From positions 1 through 64,000 of the forward strand of contig JACSDF010000003.1 in assembly GCA_015660815.1 (NCBI GenBank): a stretch of DNA of 64,000 bases, read 5' to 3'. This DNA is from Actinomycetota bacterium (lineage in GTDB: Bacteria; Actinomycetota; Actinomycetes; Nanopelagicales; Nanopelagicaceae). The notes beneath the pieces were generated by a model that saw only the letters and a program-made list of their open reading frames with translations, made no database searches and was not told where the DNA came from. This document shows, piece after piece, positions 17,121 to 27,576 of this stretch. The position numbers were made by a program, and so were the translations under genes. Numbering within the stretch: position 1 is the first letter of the stretch; every line of letters starts with the position of its first letter.

Positions 17121-18033
17121 CTCAATCCAAACCCCATTAAGTCGAACGGCGAGACTTTTAGATTTAGTGCCATATGTTGCCTCGCACCAAGGAATTGAGA
17201 TCGAAGCCTTGGCGCAAAATTTCAACGTCACACAAGCTCAAATGATCTCCGATTTAACAACTCTGTGGATGTGCGGTTTACCGGGATATACGCATCTTGA
17301 ACTCATGGATTTATCTTTTGATTCAGGTTTCGTCACCATTTATAATGCGCAAACTCTTTCTAATCCTCGATCGCTCAACAGTGAGGAGACAATCGCGCTA
17401 CTTCTTGGTTTGGATTTAGTTATTCAATCTCTACCAGCTGAACGCGAGGATTTGAGAGAACGAGCTAGGGCATTAGTTGAAAAACTTTCCTCTAGGATTT
17501 CAATTAAGGCCAAACTAACTGCAATTCCATCGGCAGCTGGTTCGGTGCGTGCATTGATTGAGAATGCACTCACTAAAGATAGTTGGGTGGAAATTACTTA
17601 TCACTCTTCATACTCCGATACCGTTTCCACCCGCCTAATACATCCCCTTGAACTACGAACCGAGGGGGGTTACGAGTATTTGTGGGCACTTTGTCACAGC
17701 GCACGCAATCTTCGAGTCTTCAGAATAGATCGCATTCAGAAATTAGTACCTAGTGCGCCACCGGAAGCACCTTTATATGCAGTTGAGAAAGAGGCTGAGA
17801 AAACTGCCTATGCAATACGTGTTCATTCTCGACCAAGAGCTGCAATGGAACGATTCTCTTTGAATCGCGATTCTTTATCACATGAGAATGAGATTTTATC
17901 CTTTTCAAGCGAATGGGTTCAGCGCTCTATCATGGCCTCATCTGGAAGCGTTGAGGTATTGGAACCTTCAGGGCTTCGAAACGAGATTGCTATGAGCGCC
18001 CAAGCGATACTTGATCGTTACAAAGCCCACTAG
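17113..18033 (+). CDS. pafC: WYL-domain transcriptional regulator PafC
   Basis: A 306-residue partner of PafB with the same layout: an N-terminal HTH (RTARLLDLVPYVASHQGIEI...) and a WYL region with YEYLWALCHSARNLRVFRIDRI. The ATG at 17113 overlaps the last codons of pafB; an in-frame TTG at 17101 is an alternative. Regulators of this pair respond to single-stranded DNA and activate mycobacterial-type repair genes. A weak hairpin, AGAGC-GGCTG-GCTCT, lies just after the stop. Confidence 0.9.
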   Translation: MHNSIQTPLSRTARLLDLVPYVASHQGIEIEALAQNFNVTQAQMISDLTTLWMCGLPGYTHLELMDLSFDSGFVTIYNAQTLSNPRSLNSEETIALLLGLDLVIQSLPAEREDLRERARALVEKLSSRISIKAKLTAIPSAAGSVRALIENALTKDSWVEITYHSSYSDTVSTRLIHPLELRTEGGYEYLWALCHSARNLRVFRIDRIQKLVPSAPPEAPLYAVEKEAEKTAYAIRVHSRPRAAMERFSLNRDSLSHENEILSFSSEWVQRSIMASSGSVEVLEPSGLRNEIAMSAQAILDRYKAH

Positions 18034-18115
18034 TTTCGCCTTTCCAGAGCGGCTGGCTCTAGGGTAGCCTTGCGCCATCACCTTTTGAAAAAACATAAGC
18101 CAAGGAGTTAGTACT

Positions 18116-18298
18116 ATGAATCTAGGCCCGAGAGAAGTTGTTATTCTTTTGATTGTTGTCCTCGTCTTATTTGGTGCCAAACGCTTACCGGACTCGGCTC
18201 GCTCTCTTGGCCGCTCAATGAGAATTTTTAAGAGCGAAATGAAGGAAATGAGAAGCGACGAAACAGTTATCGAAGAAGACGGCAAAACCGAGAAATAA
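18116..18298 (+). CDS. tatA: Sec-independent protein translocase TatA
   Basis: A 60-residue Tat pore subunit with one membrane helix (about 8-22, [19 protein letters not shown]), the FGAKRLP hinge, an amphipathic helix and a charged tail. AAGGAG lies 8 nt before the ATG. It is 1 nt from the tatC reading frame region and in the same operon; the pafBC-tatAC-helY order is conserved in Actinobacteria. Confidence 0.95.
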   Translation: MNLGPREVVILLIVVLVLFGAKRLPDSARSLGRSMRIFKSEMKEMRSDETVIEEDGKTEK

Positions 18299-18302
18299 AT
18301 TG

Positions 18303-19118
18303 ATGGCATCTGCAAGTCAGGAACGGATGCCGCTCATTGAACACTTACGGGAGTTGCGCAATCGTGTTCTCAAGTCGGCCGTCGCGGTCCTCGTAGTTTT
18401 CGTTGGCGGATGGTATTTATACAATCCCATTATTGCGACGTTGGCTAAACCTGTCTGTGATCTGAAAGCAGCTCAGCAATCTGGCGCGGCAAGTTGTGGT
18501 GCCTTATATATAAGTGGAGTTCTTGGTCCGCTTGATCTTCAAATTAAAGTTGCACTTCTAACCGGTGTAATTGTTTCGGCGCCATTTTGGCTATATCAAT
18601 TATGGGCATTCATAGCACCAGCACTTCATCGAAAAGAAAAACGCACAACTGTTCTGTTTGTTAGCGCTGCAACACCATTTTTTGCTCTGGGGGCAACCCT
18701 TGGTTATTTGATTTTGCCAATAGCGATCAAGGCTCTCTTTGGATTTACGCCAAATTCGATAAGCAACTTGGTGCGATTTGATGATTATTTAGATTTTGTT
18801 TTAAGAGTGATTTTGTTTGTAGGTCTAGCTTTTGAATTACCTATTTTCTTATTGACCTTCAATCTCATCGGTTTTCTCCGGGGTAAAACGATTCTTAAAC
18901 CTTGGCGGGTTTGGGTGTTTGCAATTTTCTTAGCAGTAGCTGCTCTTTCTCCCACTGCCGATCCATTGAGTATGGTCCTTTTGGCTGCCCCTCTGATTGT
19001 GTTTTATTTCATGGCAGGGGGTATCGCAGTTTTAGTCGATAGGAAGCGGGATAAGAGAAGCGCATCTCTTGAAACCGGGGTCTCGCCGATTGAGAGCGCC
19101 ACACCAATTACCGAATAG
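18303..19118 (+). CDS. tatC: Sec-independent protein translocase TatC
   Basis: A 271-residue membrane receptor of the Tat system, six hydrophobic helices, which binds twin-arginine signal peptides. The N-terminal MPLIEHLRELRNRVLKS and the internal YQLWAFIAPALH.KEKR.. segment are hallmark sequences. The ATG at 18303 is preferred over the TTG one codon earlier. It lies 4 nt after tatA. No tatB is seen; many Actinobacteria carry tatB elsewhere. Confidence 0.95.
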   Translation: MASASQERMPLIEHLRELRNRVLKSAVAVLVVFVGGWYLYNPIIATLAKPVCDLKAAQQSGAASCGALYISGVLGPLDLQIKVALLTGVIVSAPFWLYQLWAFIAPALHRKEKRTTVLFVSAATPFFALGATLGYLILPIAIKALFGFTPNSISNLVRFDDYLDFVLRVILFVGLAFELPIFLLTFNLIGFLRGKTILKPWRVWVFAIFLAVAALSPTADPLSMVLLAAPLIVFYFMAGGIAVLVDRKRDKRSASLETGVSPIESATPITE

Positions 19119-19135
19119 GGCGATAAGGTCGGCTT

Positions 19136-20005
19136 ATGTGGGCCTTAGTCATCAATCCAACCGCAGGCTCTGGCAAAGGTGCATCCATCGGTAGCCATGT
19201 CGCCGGTTTCCTAACACAGCGCGATCAAGCCCACGAGATTGTTTCAGGAGATTCGGCTATCTCGTTAATCACTCATCTTAAGAGATTCATTGAAAACCAT
19301 CCAGATTGCCAAGGCGTGATTGCAGTCGGTGGCGATGGTTTGCTACACAATGTTTTGCAGGTAGTGACACCGGCTCAAATTCCACTCGCAGTGATTCCCG
19401 CTGGTACCGGAAATGATTTTGTTCGAACCCTGGGGTGGCCACTAGAGAATTTAAATCCATATTTAGAAAACATCATTACAAAAAGACCACGGCCAATGGA
19501 TTTAGGGTTAGTAGACGGTGAGTGGTTCGGAGCAATCTTATCAACGGGATTCGACTCAATCGTAAATGAAAAAGCAAATACCATGAGTTGGCCGAAAGGC
19601 CCAATGAAATATAACGTCGCAATCGCAATTGAACTTCCGCGTTTTGCGCCTCGAAACTATGAAATCACTCTCGATGATCGCTCAATCTCCACTCAGGCGA
19701 TGCTTATCGCAGTTTCGAACGGACGATCATATGGAGGAGGCATGCTGGTTTGTCCTGATGCCGATATTCATGATGGGCTATTTGATGTAATGGTTTTACA
19801 TCCAGTCTCGAAAATCGAGTTCATTAAGGTCTTTCCGAGAGTCTTTAAAGGTACGCATGTAAACCATCCTGCCGTTGAAATCGTACGAAGTAAGAAAGTA
19901 ACAATCGTTGCCGATGCTGTGGCTTACTCAGATGGCGAGAGGCTTGGGCGCTTGCCGATATCAGCAGAATGCATTCCTGGAGTATTGCAAACATGGATTC
20001 CGTGA
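19136..20005 (+). CDS. Diacylglycerol kinase family lipid kinase
   Basis: A 289-residue kinase of the DagK/YegS type. It has the nucleotide motif VGGDG (64-68; the usual GGDGT is GGDGL here), PAGTGNDF (88-95) and the C-terminal YSDGE segment. It may phosphorylate diacylglycerol or another lipid alcohol in phospholipid recycling. -10 TAAGGT (19124-19129) ends 6 nt before the ATG, so this gene has its own leaderless promoter within the tat-helY cluster. It overlaps helY by 13 nt. Confidence 0.88.
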   Translation: MWALVINPTAGSGKGASIGSHVAGFLTQRDQAHEIVSGDSAISLITHLKRFIENHPDCQGVIAVGGDGLLHNVLQVVTPAQIPLAVIPAGTGNDFVRTLGWPLENLNPYLENIITKRPRPMDLGLVDGEWFGAILSTGFDSIVNEKANTMSWPKGPMKYNVAIAIELPRFAPRNYEITLDDRSISTQAMLIAVSNGRSYGGGMLVCPDADIHDGLFDVMVLHPVSKIEFIKVFPRVFKGTHVNHPAVEIVRSKKVTIVADAVAYSDGERLGRLPISAECIPGVLQTWIP

Positions 20006-22377
20006 CATCACCAGCGCAGAGATTTGAAGCCGCGAAAATTCGGGGAGCACATCCTGTCACGCAGAGTTTCTTAGCAACCTTTAGTTTTGAGTTTGATCCT
20101 TTTCAAATTGCGGCATGTCACGCCGTCGAAGAGGGGAGTGGTGTATTAGTTGCCGCCCCCACTGGAGCTGGCAAGACAGTTGTAGGCGAATTTGCCGCAT
20201 TCTGTGCATTAAATACCGGAAAGAAGTGTTTTTATACGACCCCGATTAAGGCGCTGTCGAATCAAAAATATTTTGAATTTGTGGAGAAATTTGGCGAAGA
20301 CAAGGTTGGGCTATTAACCGGGGATACAAGCATTAATGGTGAGGCCGATATCTTGGTTATGACAACTGAAGTCTTGCGAAATATGTTGTACGCCGGTTCA
20401 TCGACATTAACTGGCCTAGGGTATGTTGTAATGGATGAAGTTCACTACTTAGCTAACAAGTTTCGAGGTGCGGTCTGGGAGGAAGTACTCATCCATCTTA
20501 TGGAGAGCGTGCAGGTTGTTTCTTTATCTGCCACCGTTTCAAATGCCGAAGAGTTCGGTGAGTGGCTGGGTGAAGTTCGGGGAAATACGCAAGTAATAGT
20601 TAGTGAAGTCAGACCTATTCCTTTGTATCAACACGTGCTCATTGGAAATCGCATGTTGGATCTATTTCAAAGACCTGGGGTGATAAATCCTGAGATTTTG
20701 CAGCGAGAGCGTGAATCGTTGAGAAGATCAACTACGGATAGACACCGGAAAGGAAGCTCCAATGAGCCCAAATCAAGGCTCTCTCGCGCAGATGTTATTG
20801 AAAGACTCCAACGAGAAAATATGCTGCCGGCGATTACCTTTATCTTTTCACGCGTTGGTTGCGATGCGGCTGTAAAGCAATGTCTTGTCTCAGGTATTCG
20901 CCTTACTTCTTCAGAGGAACGAATCGAGATTAAGGCAACCGCCCTCAAATACATCGCAAATATTGCCGCTGAAGATCTCGAGGTTTTAGGTTTTAACGAA
21001 TGGTTAAGTGCCTTAGAACGAGGAATTGCAGCTCACCACGCAGGTCTATTGCCGAGCTTTAAGGGCGCGGTGGAGGATTTATTTCAACGTGGCCTGGTTA
21101 AGGCGGTATTTGCAACTGAAACACTCGCACTTGGCATAAACATGCCGGCCCGAACAGTTGTCTTGGAAAAACTCGTCAAATTCAATGGTGAGGCTCATGT
21201 TCCAATCACTCCGGGGGAGTACACCCAACTAACAGGACGTGCTGGCCGGCGAGGAATCGATATTGAAGGAAATGCAGTGGTGCAATGGTCGCCCACCGTC
21301 GATTCAGCCTCCGTAGCCGGCTTAGCATCTACTCGAACATATCCATTGCGTTCATCTTTCGCACCTTCTTACAACATGTCCATAAACCTCATTTCACGAT
21401 TTGGTCGAGAGCGTGCGCGAAGATCACTTGAATCATCATTTGCCCAGTTTCAAGCCGATCGCGCAGTAGTCGGACTGTCTAGACAGATTCGAAAGAACGA
21501 AAGCGCTATCGAAGAGATTCTTGCAAATGCAGTATGCCACCTGGGAGATTTCATTGACTATGCAAGTATTCGTCGCGAAATAAAGGAAGTTGAACTCCTG
21601 CTCAGCAAGCGAGATCAGAAAAAGAGCTTTGACAACCGACAGCGTTCTCGCTTAGAGAGTGATTTAAGTGATCTTAGAAAATCACTTCGCAATCACAGCT
21701 GCCACAGTTGCAATGAGCGCGAAGATCACGCGCGCTTTACCGAACGTGCTGGGCGTTTAAACCGCGAGAATGACGGGCTCCGTACACGAGTTGATAGTCG
21801 AACTAATGTAATCGCTAAGACATTTGATCAAATTTGCCAAGTTTTAACCCATTTGAATTATATTGAAGGTGAAAAACCAACTTCTCAAGGCAAGATCCTG
21901 ACCAAAATATATGCGGAATCAGATTTGCTATTAACCGAGTCGATTCGCTGTGGGTTATTTGATGAACTCAATGCCACCGAACTACTTTCAATCGTCTCGT
22001 GCATGATTTTTGAATCGAGATCGGCAGAAAACCTAGCGCCTAAGATGCCGAGTATAAAAGTTCAAAACACATTAACGGAAGTAGTTTCTATTTGGGCCCA
22101 ACTCGAAGAGATTGAAAGTACGTATGGTGTTAAGACGCAACGTGAACCAGATGCTGGCTTTTGTTGGATCTCCTACAAATGGGCCAGTGGCGGTTCATTG
22201 CAAAGCGTGCTAAAAGGTAGTGATATGTCAGTTGGAGATTTCGTTCGATCTATAAAGCAACTCATCGATCTTCTCAATCAAATCTCAGGTGCTAGTGAGA
22301 GCCTTCGTCCGGTATGCAAGGATGCAGTTAAGCGAATTGACCGTGGTGTCGTTGCATATTTAATGGGGGATGTATGA
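19993..22377 (+). CDS. helY: HelY-type superfamily 2 DEAD/DEAH RNA helicase
   Basis: A 794-residue SKI2-like helicase. It has APTGAGKT (55-62), TPIKALSNQK, DEVH (148-151), SATVSNAEEF, and the motif V/VI run TETLALGINMPARTVV and QLTGRAGRRG. A C-terminal DSHCT-like helical region follows, with a central Lys/Arg-rich coiled segment (about 490-600). It is likely to remodel RNA, or DNA. I chose the ATG at 19993, with GGAG 10 nt upstream, over an in-frame ATG at 19969. The end overlaps the exonuclease gene by 4 nt (ATGA). Confidence 0.9.
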   Translation: MDSVTSPAQRFEAAKIRGAHPVTQSFLATFSFEFDPFQIAACHAVEEGSGVLVAAPTGAGKTVVGEFAAFCALNTGKKCFYTTPIKALSNQKYFEFVEKFGEDKVGLLTGDTSINGEADILVMTTEVLRNMLYAGSSTLTGLGYVVMDEVHYLANKFRGAVWEEVLIHLMESVQVVSLSATVSNAEEFGEWLGEVRGNTQVIVSEVRPIPLYQHVLIGNRMLDLFQRPGVINPEILQRERESLRRSTTDRHRKGSSNEPKSRLSRADVIERLQRENMLPAITFIFSRVGCDAAVKQCLVSGIRLTSSEERIEIKATALKYIANIAAEDLEVLGFNEWLSALERGIAAHHAGLLPSFKGAVEDLFQRGLVKAVFATETLALGINMPARTVVLEKLVKFNGEAHVPITPGEYTQLTGRAGRRGIDIEGNAVVQWSPTVDSASVAGLASTRTYPLRSSFAPSYNMSINLISRFGRERARRSLESSFAQFQADRAVVGLSRQIRKNESAIEEILANAVCHLGDFIDYASIRREIKEVELLLSKRDQKKSFDNRQRSRLESDLSDLRKSLRNHSCHSCNEREDHARFTERAGRLNRENDGLRTRVDSRTNVIAKTFDQICQVLTHLNYIEGEKPTSQGKILTKIYAESDLLLTESIRCGLFDELNATELLSIVSCMIFESRSAENLAPKMPSIKVQNTLTEVVSIWAQLEEIESTYGVKTQREPDAGFCWISYKWASGGSLQSVLKGSDMSVGDFVRSIKQLIDLLNQISGASESLRPVCKDAVKRIDRGVVAYLMGDV

Positions 22378-23276
22378 CGTTAATGCTTTTAGACAGTGCA
22401 TCGTTGTGGTATCGCGCCTACTACGGAATGCCCGATACTTTAGTTGCGCCAGATGGAACTCCAGTAAATGCGATTCGTGGCTATATTGACATGACTGCGC
22501 GATTAATTAGCATCTATAAGCCCGATCGTTTAGTTGCATGTTTGGATGGAGATTGGCGGCCATCGTGGCGTGTTGAACTCTTCCCTGAGTACAAAGCTAA
22601 CCGTCTTGAAGCAGAAGGCGAAGAGGAAGAAGAGCCCGAAACTCTGACACCGCAGATACCAATTCTCTTAGATCTTCTGGATTTATTTGGTATACCTGTG
22701 GTTGGTGTAGATGATTACGAGGCCGATGATGTGATGGCAACGTATGCCGAGATGGAGAAAGGTCCCATTAGAATCGTTACGGGCGATCGCGATCTATTTC
22801 AAATGGTGGATGATAAACGAGATATTAAAGTTGTCTACTTAGCTAAAGGCATTTCGCAACATGATTTAGTCGACTTGAAATATGTTTCCGATAGATATCA
22901 GATTCCGGGGGAGCGGTACGCCCTCTTTGCAATGTTTAGAGGTGATCCATCAGATGGTCTGCCTGGAGTGCGCGGTATCGGTGAAAAAGGAGCTGCATTA
23001 ATCGCGAATAATTTTGCCAATGTCGATGACGTGTTAGCTGGCGCTCATGGCGCGCATGAAAGCCTTTCGCCCGCGTTAGCAAAGAAAATAATCGCAGGAA
23101 GTGATTACTTAAAGATTGCACCGACCGTGGTTCAGGTGGCACGAAATGTTAGCCTGCCCCGTGTGGATATATCGATGCCGAAAACTCCAAAAGATTTGTC
23201 ACAGATTTATCAATTTAAGGAGCGTCATGGCCTCGGTGCCAGCGTGGATCGCTTGATCAGTGCACTGGGTTGGTAA
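22374..23276 (+). CDS. 5'-3' exonuclease (PIN/FEN-type), stand-alone
   Basis: A 300-residue nuclease homologous to the N-terminal 5'-3' exonuclease domain of DNA polymerase I. Metal-binding acidic residues are seen in LLDSASLWYRAY, CLDGDWRPSWR, DYEADDVMATYA and TGDRDLFQMV. A helix-3-turn or H3TH segment with SDGLPGVRGIGEKGAA binds DNA. It would remove flaps or RNA primers. The ATGA overlap with helY and the same pair order as mycobacterial Rv2092c/Rv2090 support an operon. Confidence 0.9.
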   Translation: MTLMLLDSASLWYRAYYGMPDTLVAPDGTPVNAIRGYIDMTARLISIYKPDRLVACLDGDWRPSWRVELFPEYKANRLEAEGEEEEEPETLTPQIPILLDLLDLFGIPVVGVDDYEADDVMATYAEMEKGPIRIVTGDRDLFQMVDDKRDIKVVYLAKGISQHDLVDLKYVSDRYQIPGERYALFAMFRGDPSDGLPGVRGIGEKGAALIANNFANVDDVLAGAHGAHESLSPALAKKIIAGSDYLKIAPTVVQVARNVSLPRVDISMPKTPKDLSQIYQFKERHGLGASVDRLISALGW

Positions 23277-24652
23277 ATCTTCTTCTCCCGATTATTAGTG
23301 GGGCTTTATTCAGTGGCGCTTTTGCTCCATTTGCATTGTGGTGGTTAGCACCGATTTCGCTAGCACTTCATATCTTTAGTCTTAGTAAGTCAGATAGACC
23401 ATTTCTTAACTCGTTTCTTTTTGCATCGGCTTTCAACGCGATCGCATTACAGTGGACTAATATTTTCGTTGGTTCAATTCCGTGGATAATTCTTTTTTGT
23501 GGGCAGGCAGCACTTTTCATTCCCCTTGGATTAGTTAAAAAGTACGGGGTCGGGTTTTATCCACTGATTTTTCTCATTTTAGAACAGGTACGTTCACTCT
23601 TTCCATTTGGGGGATTCGGGTGGCTACGCCTTGCATATTCGCAGGCCGATGCACCATATAGCCAGTTAGCAGCGATCGGGGGAGCCAGCGCACTGAGCGC
23701 TTTAGTCCTTACAATCGCATTTGCACTGTATTCACTTTTTAACTCTCGATTTAATCTATTGCCACTCTTACCGCTTGCCCTTTTACTTATACCTATTGAT
23801 GTGAAAAGCGTTGGTGAAATTCGCGCAGTTATGGTTCAAGGAAATGTTCCGCGCCTTGGTTTAGATTTTAATGATCGAGCCACTCAGGTTTTTTTCAATC
23901 ATGTACAGGAGACCAATAAGGCGTTAGCTCTGGATGAAAATGTCGATTTTATTCTTTGGCCGGAAAATGCCGTTGATGTAGATCCCTTTACCAATACGAA
24001 AGTCCGCGAAGTTCTGGACACCTTTTCACAACCTTTAATAATCGGCGCAGTAATTAGACAGGATGGTGAGTTGCTCAATACCTCGATTTTGTGGCAGAAA
24101 AGTGGCCAAGAAATCTATGTAAAGCAACATCTGACACCTTTTGGTGAATACATTCCATTGAGATCTATAGCCTCAAAAATCTCCAAGTATGTGGAGTCAG
24201 TTGAGGATTTCAGCGCAGGGAATTCATCGAAGGCTTTCACCCTCAACGGTGCGAAAATCGCTCCAATTATCTGTTACGAACTCATTGATGATGCGCTTGT
24301 GGCACGTGCAGCTAGCAATTCTCAACTACTAGTGGTTCAGACCAATAGTGCGACTTTTGGAAAATCCCCACAAAATGCTCAACAATTAGCGATCACTCGT
24401 ATCAGGGCGATTGAATATGGAAGAGATATTCTCTCGGTCTCAACAACTGGTGTATCTGCCTTCATCGATCATCGCGGAAAAATCCAGATGCAGACTAAGC
24501 CGTATCAAAGCGCACATTTATTCGTAAAACCGGCTCTCATGGATGGTCAAACGCCTAGAGACAAGGCCGGAGATTGGGCCTTAGTTGGCAGTTTAATCTG
24601 GCTACTTATCTGTGTTCGGGCAAACTCACACACCCGTAGATATCGCCGATAA
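23270..24652 (+). CDS. lnt: Apolipoprotein N-acyltransferase
   Basis: A 460-residue membrane enzyme that adds the third acyl chain to lipoproteins. About six N-terminal helices (1-180) precede a nitrilase domain with the triad E232 (WPENA), K285 (KQHLTPFGEY) and C335 (ICYE). The start appears to be TTG at 23270, overlapping the exonuclease end, since no ATG or GTG lies nearby. The first residues (NLLLPIISGALFSGAF) already form the first helix. The stop is followed at once by a palindrome and a hairpin. Confidence 0.9.
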   Translation: MVNLLLPIISGALFSGAFAPFALWWLAPISLALHIFSLSKSDRPFLNSFLFASAFNAIALQWTNIFVGSIPWIILFCGQAALFIPLGLVKKYGVGFYPLIFLILEQVRSLFPFGGFGWLRLAYSQADAPYSQLAAIGGASALSALVLTIAFALYSLFNSRFNLLPLLPLALLLIPIDVKSVGEIRAVMVQGNVPRLGLDFNDRATQVFFNHVQETNKALALDENVDFILWPENAVDVDPFTNTKVREVLDTFSQPLIIGAVIRQDGELLNTSILWQKSGQEIYVKQHLTPFGEYIPLRSIASKISKYVESVEDFSAGNSSKAFTLNGAKIAPIICYELIDDALVARAASNSQLLVVQTNSATFGKSPQNAQQLAITRIRAIEYGRDILSVSTTGVSAFIDHRGKIQMQTKPYQSAHLFVKPALMDGQTPRDKAGDWALVGSLIWLLICVRANSHTRRYRR

Positions 24653-24653
24653 G

Positions 24654-24666
24654 TTACATTATGTAA
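24654..24666. repeat. Perfect palindrome after lnt
   Basis: TTACAT-t-ATGTAA begins one base after the lnt stop codon, in the gap between two convergent genes. Its role is unknown; it could be a protein site or part of transcription termination. Confidence 0.4.
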
Positions 24667-24681
24667 AGTAATGCAGAGAAG

Positions 24682-24700
24682 TGAAGAGTTTGGCTCTTCA
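24682..24700. terminator. Hairpin between convergent lnt and gcvP
   Basis: TGAAGAG-TTTGG-CTCTTCA, a perfect 7-bp stem 30 nt after lnt and 8 nt after the gcvP stop. There is no clear T tract on either side, so termination is inferred from the position between two 3' ends. Confidence 0.45.
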
Positions 24701-24707
24701 ACCCCTC

Positions 24708-27557
24708 CTACCGATACTCATCCAGTGGTATGCAGGCGCAGACCAGATTGCGATCTCCATGAGCTCCATCGATACGCGAAACTGGTGGCCAAAACTTCAT
24801 CCGCGATCCAATAGATTCACCAGGAACTAGGCCATCGGGTATAACTGGATATCCGCCCCGTTCACGGCTGTACTCCCTCTCCCACTCAGCGGTCACCATA
24901 GTCAGGGCTGTATGAGGCGCATGGCGAAGCGCAGAACCTTCAACGCTTGTCTTTCCATCGATAATCTCTTGAATCTCAGCGCGAATAGAAATCATCGCAT
25001 CGATAAAACGGTGGATTTCGGCAATATCCTCTGACTCAGTGGGTTCAATCATCAAGGTACCGGCGACAGGAAAGGACATAGTTGGGGCGTGGAAGCCATA
25101 GTCCATCAACCTTTTGGCAATGTCATCAACGGTGACACCGGACTCCTTAGTGAGCTCTCGAATATCGAGGATGCACTCATGTGCCACCCGACCATTTGCT
25201 CCGGTGTAGAGCACTGGATAGGAGGCCTGAAGGCGCGCTGCCATGTAATTGGCAGAAAGGATTGCCACCTGAGTCGAATGCGTTAGCCCTTCTCCCCCCA
25301 GCAAGCGAATGTAAGCCCAGGAGATCGGCAAGACGCCTGCTGAACCAAAGGGTGCAGCTGAAATCGGTCCAGGTCCGCTGGATGGTCCAGCCGATACATC
25401 CATTGGGTGATTTGGCAGAAATGGCGCAAGGTGGGCACGAGAGATAACCGGACCTACACCAGGGCCTCCTCCACCGTGCGGAATTGAAAAGGTTTTATGG
25501 AGATTTAAGTGAGAAACATCGGCGCCGAACTTTCCAGGCTGTGCAACACCAACAAGTGCGTTCAAGTTGGCGCCATCAACATAGACCTGGCCGCCTGCAT
25601 CATGTATCAAGGCACAAATTTCGGAGACCGCTGTTTCAAAGACTCCATGCGTTGATGGATACGTGATCATCAAAGCGGCAAGCGTGGCCCCAAACTCTGC
25701 AATTTTCTTTTTAATGTCATCAACTGAAACATTTCCATTTTCATCACACTCAACGACAACAACCTTCATCCCAGCCATAACAGCTGAGGCTGCATTTGTT
25801 CCATGTGCACTTGACGGGATAAGGCAGATATTTCGGCTTTGATCTCCACGCGAATCATGGAAATTTCTAATCGCAAGCAAACCGGCGAACTCCCCTTGAC
25901 TTCCCGCATTAGGTTGCAGAGATACTGCGTCATACCCAGTAATTGATACGAGCCAATCCGACAACTGTTGAATCAATTTTCGTGTTCCAGCGCTCTGATC
26001 GGCCGGAGCAAATGGATGCAATGAAGAAAATTCAGGCCACGTTACCGCTTCCATCTCGGTAACTGCGTTGAGTTTCATTGTGCACGAACCTAATGGAATC
26101 ATTGTTCGATCGAGCGCCAAATCCTTATCGGCCAAATTGCGTAGATAACGCATCATTCCAGTTTCACTGTGATTCGTGTTGAATACTGGATGAGTTAAGT
26201 ATTTGCTAGTACGCAGGAACTTTGCAGGGATCTTCTTCCCCACAAAATCCTGAATCCCTAAAATTGAAAGTACTTGCGCGAAAATCTCTTCAGTTGTTTC
26301 TTCATCGAAGGAGACTCGTAATTCGGTATCGCTGACTTTTGCAAAGTTTATGCCTGCAGCAACCGCTTTTTGATGAATTGTATGTGCATCATCGACAACG
26401 ATATGTACCGTATCAAAGACAACATCGTCTCGGTTATTTGTTGCAGCATGTAAGCGGGATGCAAAACCATTTACTCGCTCTGCAATGTGTCGAAGACCAA
26501 CCGGTCCATGCCACATCGCATAGAAAGCACTCATGTTTGCCAAGAGAACTTGAGCTGTACAGATGTTTGAAGTCGCTTTATCGCGTCGAATATGCTGTTC
26601 GCGAGTTTGAAGCGCTAAGCGAAATGCTGGTTTTCCAGTTGCATCAATACTTTGCCCCACAAGACGTCCAGGCATTGAGCGTTCAAGTCCTTTACGTACC
26701 GCCAAGAATCCAGCATGAGGTCCACCGAAACCCATTGGAACTCCAAAACGTTGAGAAGTTCCGACTGCGATATCAGCACCCCACTCCCCTGGAGCTTTCA
26801 ATAGTGTCAATGCAAGAAGATCAGTTGCCGCAATAACTAATGCATCACGTGAATGCGCGAAATCAGCAAAGCTCGAATAATCAATAACAGTTCCTGTCGT
26901 ATCTGGGTATTGAAGCAAAGCACCAAAGAATTCGCCCTCATACCCATCTCGAACTACATGACCAGAATCAATCTCAATTACGGTAATGCCTAGCGGCTTT
27001 GCACGCGTAAGAACAACGGCCTTTGTTTGAGGGTGAACATGCTCTTCAATCAAAAAGACGGCGTCATCGCTCAACTTTGATGCGCGTCGAGCAAGAGTCA
27101 TTGCCTCCGCAGCGGCCGTGCCCTCATCAAGCATCGATGCATTTGAAATATCAAGTGCTGTTAACTCACAGATCATTGTTTGAAAAGTGAAGAGTGCCTC
27201 AAGCCGACCTTGCGATATTTCAGGTTGGTAGGGCGTATATGCGGTGTACCAAGCAGGATTCTCTAAAACATTTCTTTTGATAACTGGAGGAACGATAGTT
27301 CCGTAGTATCCAGTTCCGATTAATGAGCGGAAAACTTTATTCTCCGAGGCAATTGAACGTAGTTCTGCAATTACTTCAACTTCGCTTTTTGCAGCAGCCA
27401 GAACGTTCTCGATAACTCCATGTATGGCGATATTTGATGGAACAACGTCACTGATAAAGGAGGTTAAATCTGCGTACCCAAGCGCCTGCAACATCGCCAT
27501 TTCATCTGCTGATGTTGGTCCTATATGTCGGCGCGAGAAAGAGTCGTGATCATTCAT
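24708..27557 (-). CDS. gcvP: Glycine dehydrogenase (decarboxylating), P-protein
   Basis: A 949-residue fused P-protein (both halves in one chain) that decarboxylates glycine and hands the aminomethyl group to the H-protein. Start marks are [18 protein letters not shown]. The PLP lysine motif [18 protein letters not shown] lies in the second half. I use the ATG at 27557, with -10 TAGTCT (27564-27569) 6 nt upstream; a GTG two codons earlier is unlikely. It lies 19 nt after the MerR gene and can also be read from that promoter. gcvH is about 2.4 kb upstream in the same direction; gcvT is not in the window. Confidence 0.96.
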   Translation of the reverse strand: MNDHDSFSRRHIGPTSADEMAMLQALGYADLTSFISDVVPSNIAIHGVIENVLAAAKSEVEVIAELRSIASENKVFRSLIGTGYYGTIVPPVIKRNVLENPAWYTAYTPYQPEISQGRLEALFTFQTMICELTALDISNASMLDEGTAAAEAMTLARRASKLSDDAVFLIEEHVHPQTKAVVLTRAKPLGITVIEIDSGHVVRDGYEGEFFGALLQYPDTTGTVIDYSSFADFAHSRDALVIAATDLLALTLLKAPGEWGADIAVGTSQRFGVPMGFGGPHAGFLAVRKGLERSMPGRLVGQSIDATGKPAFRLALQTREQHIRRDKATSNICTAQVLLANMSAFYAMWHGPVGLRHIAERVNGFASRLHAATNNRDDVVFDTVHIVVDDAHTIHQKAVAAGINFAKVSDTELRVSFDEETTEEIFAQVLSILGIQDFVGKKIPAKFLRTSKYLTHPVFNTNHSETGMMRYLRNLADKDLALDRTMIPLGSCTMKLNAVTEMEAVTWPEFSSLHPFAPADQSAGTRKLIQQLSDWLVSITGYDAVSLQPNAGSQGEFAGLLAIRNFHDSRGDQSRNICLIPSSAHGTNAASAVMAGMKVVVVECDENGNVSVDDIKKKIAEFGATLAALMITYPSTHGVFETAVSEICALIHDAGGQVYVDGANLNALVGVAQPGKFGADVSHLNLHKTFSIPHGGGGPGVGPVISRAHLAPFLPNHPMDVSAGPSSGPGPISAAPFGSAGVLPISWAYIRLLGGEGLTHSTQVAILSANYMAARLQASYPVLYTGANGRVAHECILDIRELTKESGVTVDDIAKRLMDYGFHAPTMSFPVAGTLMIEPTESEDIAEIHRFIDAMISIRAEIQEIIDGKTSVEGSALRHAPHTALTMVTAEWEREYSRERGGYPVIPDGLVPGESIGSRMKFWPPVSRIDGAHGDRNLVCACIPLDEYR

Positions 27558-27576
27558 GAGCACAGACTATGGTGAA

